From contig CALDPJ010000277.1 in assembly GCA_937911795.1 (NCBI GenBank), positions 1 to 16,275 of the forward strand: 16,275 bases of DNA, read 5' to 3'. A program made the position numbers and the translations under genes. Source of the stretch: an uncultured Flavobacteriales bacterium. Lineage in GTDB: Bacteria > Bacteroidota > Bacteroidia > Flavobacteriales_D > SKUL01. The notes under the pieces are model-generated. The model did no database searches. It was not told where the DNA came from and saw only the letters and a program-made list of their open reading frames with translations. Positions 15,253-16,275 of this stretch are shown piece after piece. Positions within the stretch are counted from its first letter, which is position 1. Every line of letters starts with the position of its first letter.

Positions 15253-16275
15253 GTGAGAATCCTTGTAATCATACTTTTCCTTTTTGCCACTACCTCCGCA
15301 CTGAAAGCTCAGCGTATCGGCCTTGTAATGAGTGGCGGTGGCGCGGCTGCACTTGCGCATATCGGTGTCATCAAAGCACTGGAAGAGCACAACATCCCGA
15401 TTGACTACATCACCGGAACCTCGATGGGTGCATTTATCGGTGCCATGTATGCGATTGGCTTTTCACCCGAACAAATGGATTCGCTCGTTATGAGCGGACA
15501 ATTTCAACTGGCCGCAGGCGGCGATTTTGAAAACAAATACCGGTATTATTATTACAATCAGGGATACAACGCTTCGATGGTGAAGCTGATGATCAACAAT
15601 AAATTCAATGTGCAAAGCATCTTGCCTACCAATCTGGTGAAGCCGACGCTGATGGATTTAATGTTGATGGAAAACATGTCGGTGCCGGCAGCGATGGCCA
15701 ATTATGATTTTGATAACCTGATGGTTCCTTTCAGAAGTATTGCTGCTGATATTTATAACAAAGAGCAGGTAATTTTCAGAAAGGGCAATTTATCCGAGGC
15801 CATCCGGGCATCATTGACCTATCCATTCTTTTTTGAACCGGTAAAAATCGGCGACCGGATGTTGTTCGACGGCGGTTTGTACAACAACTTTCCGATTGAC
15901 GTATTGTACAATGAATTTATGCCGGATTACATCATTGGAAGTAACGTTACGGGAGCTATTGATCCGCCTACCGATGATGATCTGTTGAGTCAGTTGAAAA
16001 ATATGATTATGGACCGGTCTTCTTTCGAACCAGTTTGTGAAAACGGTATCATCATTCAGTCAAACCTCGATGTGGGAGTCTTTGACTTCAGCGACATCCG
16101 GGAAGTTATTGACCGTGGATATGAAGAAACGCTCAAATACATCGACACGCTGCAGGCAGAAATCACCAGGATTCAAACTCCGGCAATGGTTGATTCAGTA
16201 CGTAAAGAATTTCTCAGGGAACAGAAGCCGCTGTCGATTAATAAAATATCTGTCAATGGAGTTACCGAATCACAG
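15253..16275 (+). CDS. Patatin-like phospholipase with start of a POTRA-like region (3' truncated)
   Basis: The frame starts at GTG 15253 and stays open to the window end (341 codons). GTG gives a complete signal peptide (MRILVIILFLFATTSALKAQ); the first in-frame ATG, in 'LVMSGGG', would remove it. The patatin domain (~22-235) has the oxyanion loop SGGG (27-30), nucleophile elbow GTSMG with Ser57, and the catalytic Asp206 in 'FDGGLYNNFPID'. 'AIRASLTYPFFFEP' is also typical. The usual basic residue after GGGx in the oxyanion loop is replaced by alanine (GGGAAA). After a helical linker, 'LSINKISVNGVTES' looks like the first strand of a POTRA domain. In this architecture a C-terminal outer-membrane barrel normally follows, outside the window. 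The protein likely acts as an envelope lipase or acyl hydrolase; substrate unknown. Confidence 0.9.
   Translation, partial: MRILVIILFLFATTSALKAQRIGLVMSGGGAAALAHIGVIKALEEHNIPIDYITGTSMGAFIGAMYAIGFSPEQMDSLVMSGQFQLAAGGDFENKYRYYYYNQGYNASMVKLMINNKFNVQSILPTNLVKPTLMDLMLMENMSVPAAMANYDFDNLMVPFRSIAADIYNKEQVIFRKGNLSEAIRASLTYPFFFEPVKIGDRMLFDGGLYNNFPIDVLYNEFMPDYIIGSNVTGAIDPPTDDDLLSQLKNMIMDRSSFEPVCENGIIIQSNLDVGVFDFSDIREVIDRGYEETLKYIDTLQAEITRIQTPAMVDSVRKEFLREQKPLSINKISVNGVTESQ

Noticed and set aside
15178..15390. A 70-codon minus-strand open frame at the start of the patatin-like gene
   Set aside because: It overlaps the signal peptide and catalytic loops of the patatin-like gene and has no features of its own.

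Overview
The window looks like a contig from a Bacteroidota genome, most likely a Flavobacteriales-type lineage or a metagenome-assembled genome. Two large secreted proteins end in type IX secretion (T9SS) sorting domains. Start codons lack Shine-Dalgarno sequences, and several have the Bacteroidota -7 promoter box TAnnTTTG 15-30 bases upstream. The families present (LolC/E-like permease, NamZ/DUF1343 lipoprotein, patatin-POTRA protein, signal-less BtuF-like protein) are typical of that phylum. There are no RNA genes, CRISPR arrays, insertion sequences or intact mobile elements that I can see, and no gene-free stretch exceeds 300 bases.

Layout. 1-2123: the 3' end of a large T9SS-exported protein, then two small tandem paralogous secreted proteins, each of the three followed by a clear rho-independent terminator. 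2145-4576: a minus-strand lipoprotein with SRPBCC and GyrI-like domains, and a plus-strand DUF819 membrane protein. 4712-7297: an abutting two-gene unit (stop and start codons touch) of a small secreted protein of unknown function and a cysteine-rich, CUB-containing T9SS protein. 7364-8733: ybaB/ebfC overlapping meaB by one base. 8737-10136: a minus-strand membrane-anchored protein of unknown function and a WrbA-like flavodoxin. 10153-12949: a NamZ-type muramidase lipoprotein and a LolC/E-like permease, transcribed divergently with overlapping 5' ends. 12988-15166: a cystathionine beta-synthase-type enzyme with a CBS-domain pair, one base upstream of a BtuF-like protein. 15253-end: a GTG-started patatin-like phospholipase with the beginning of a POTRA-like region, cut by the window end.

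Most of this is housekeeping and cell-envelope biology rather than one pathway. The most striking anomaly is inside the CUB/T9SS gene. About 120 bases (roughly 6417-6540) are GC-rich, read in the host frame as an improbable arginine tract, and in the +1-shifted frame (6415 onward) have 40 of 42 codons ending in G or C, encoding a Lys/Gly tract plus a transmembrane helix. This looks like a fragment of a high-GC, actinobacterial-type gene. An assembly chimera is the simplest explanation; a real micro-insertion is the alternative. I found no convincing new multi-gene system. The best candidates for undescribed biology are the small secreted paralogs, the HPE-repeat protein coupled to the CUB protein, and the ~100-residue insert in the permease.
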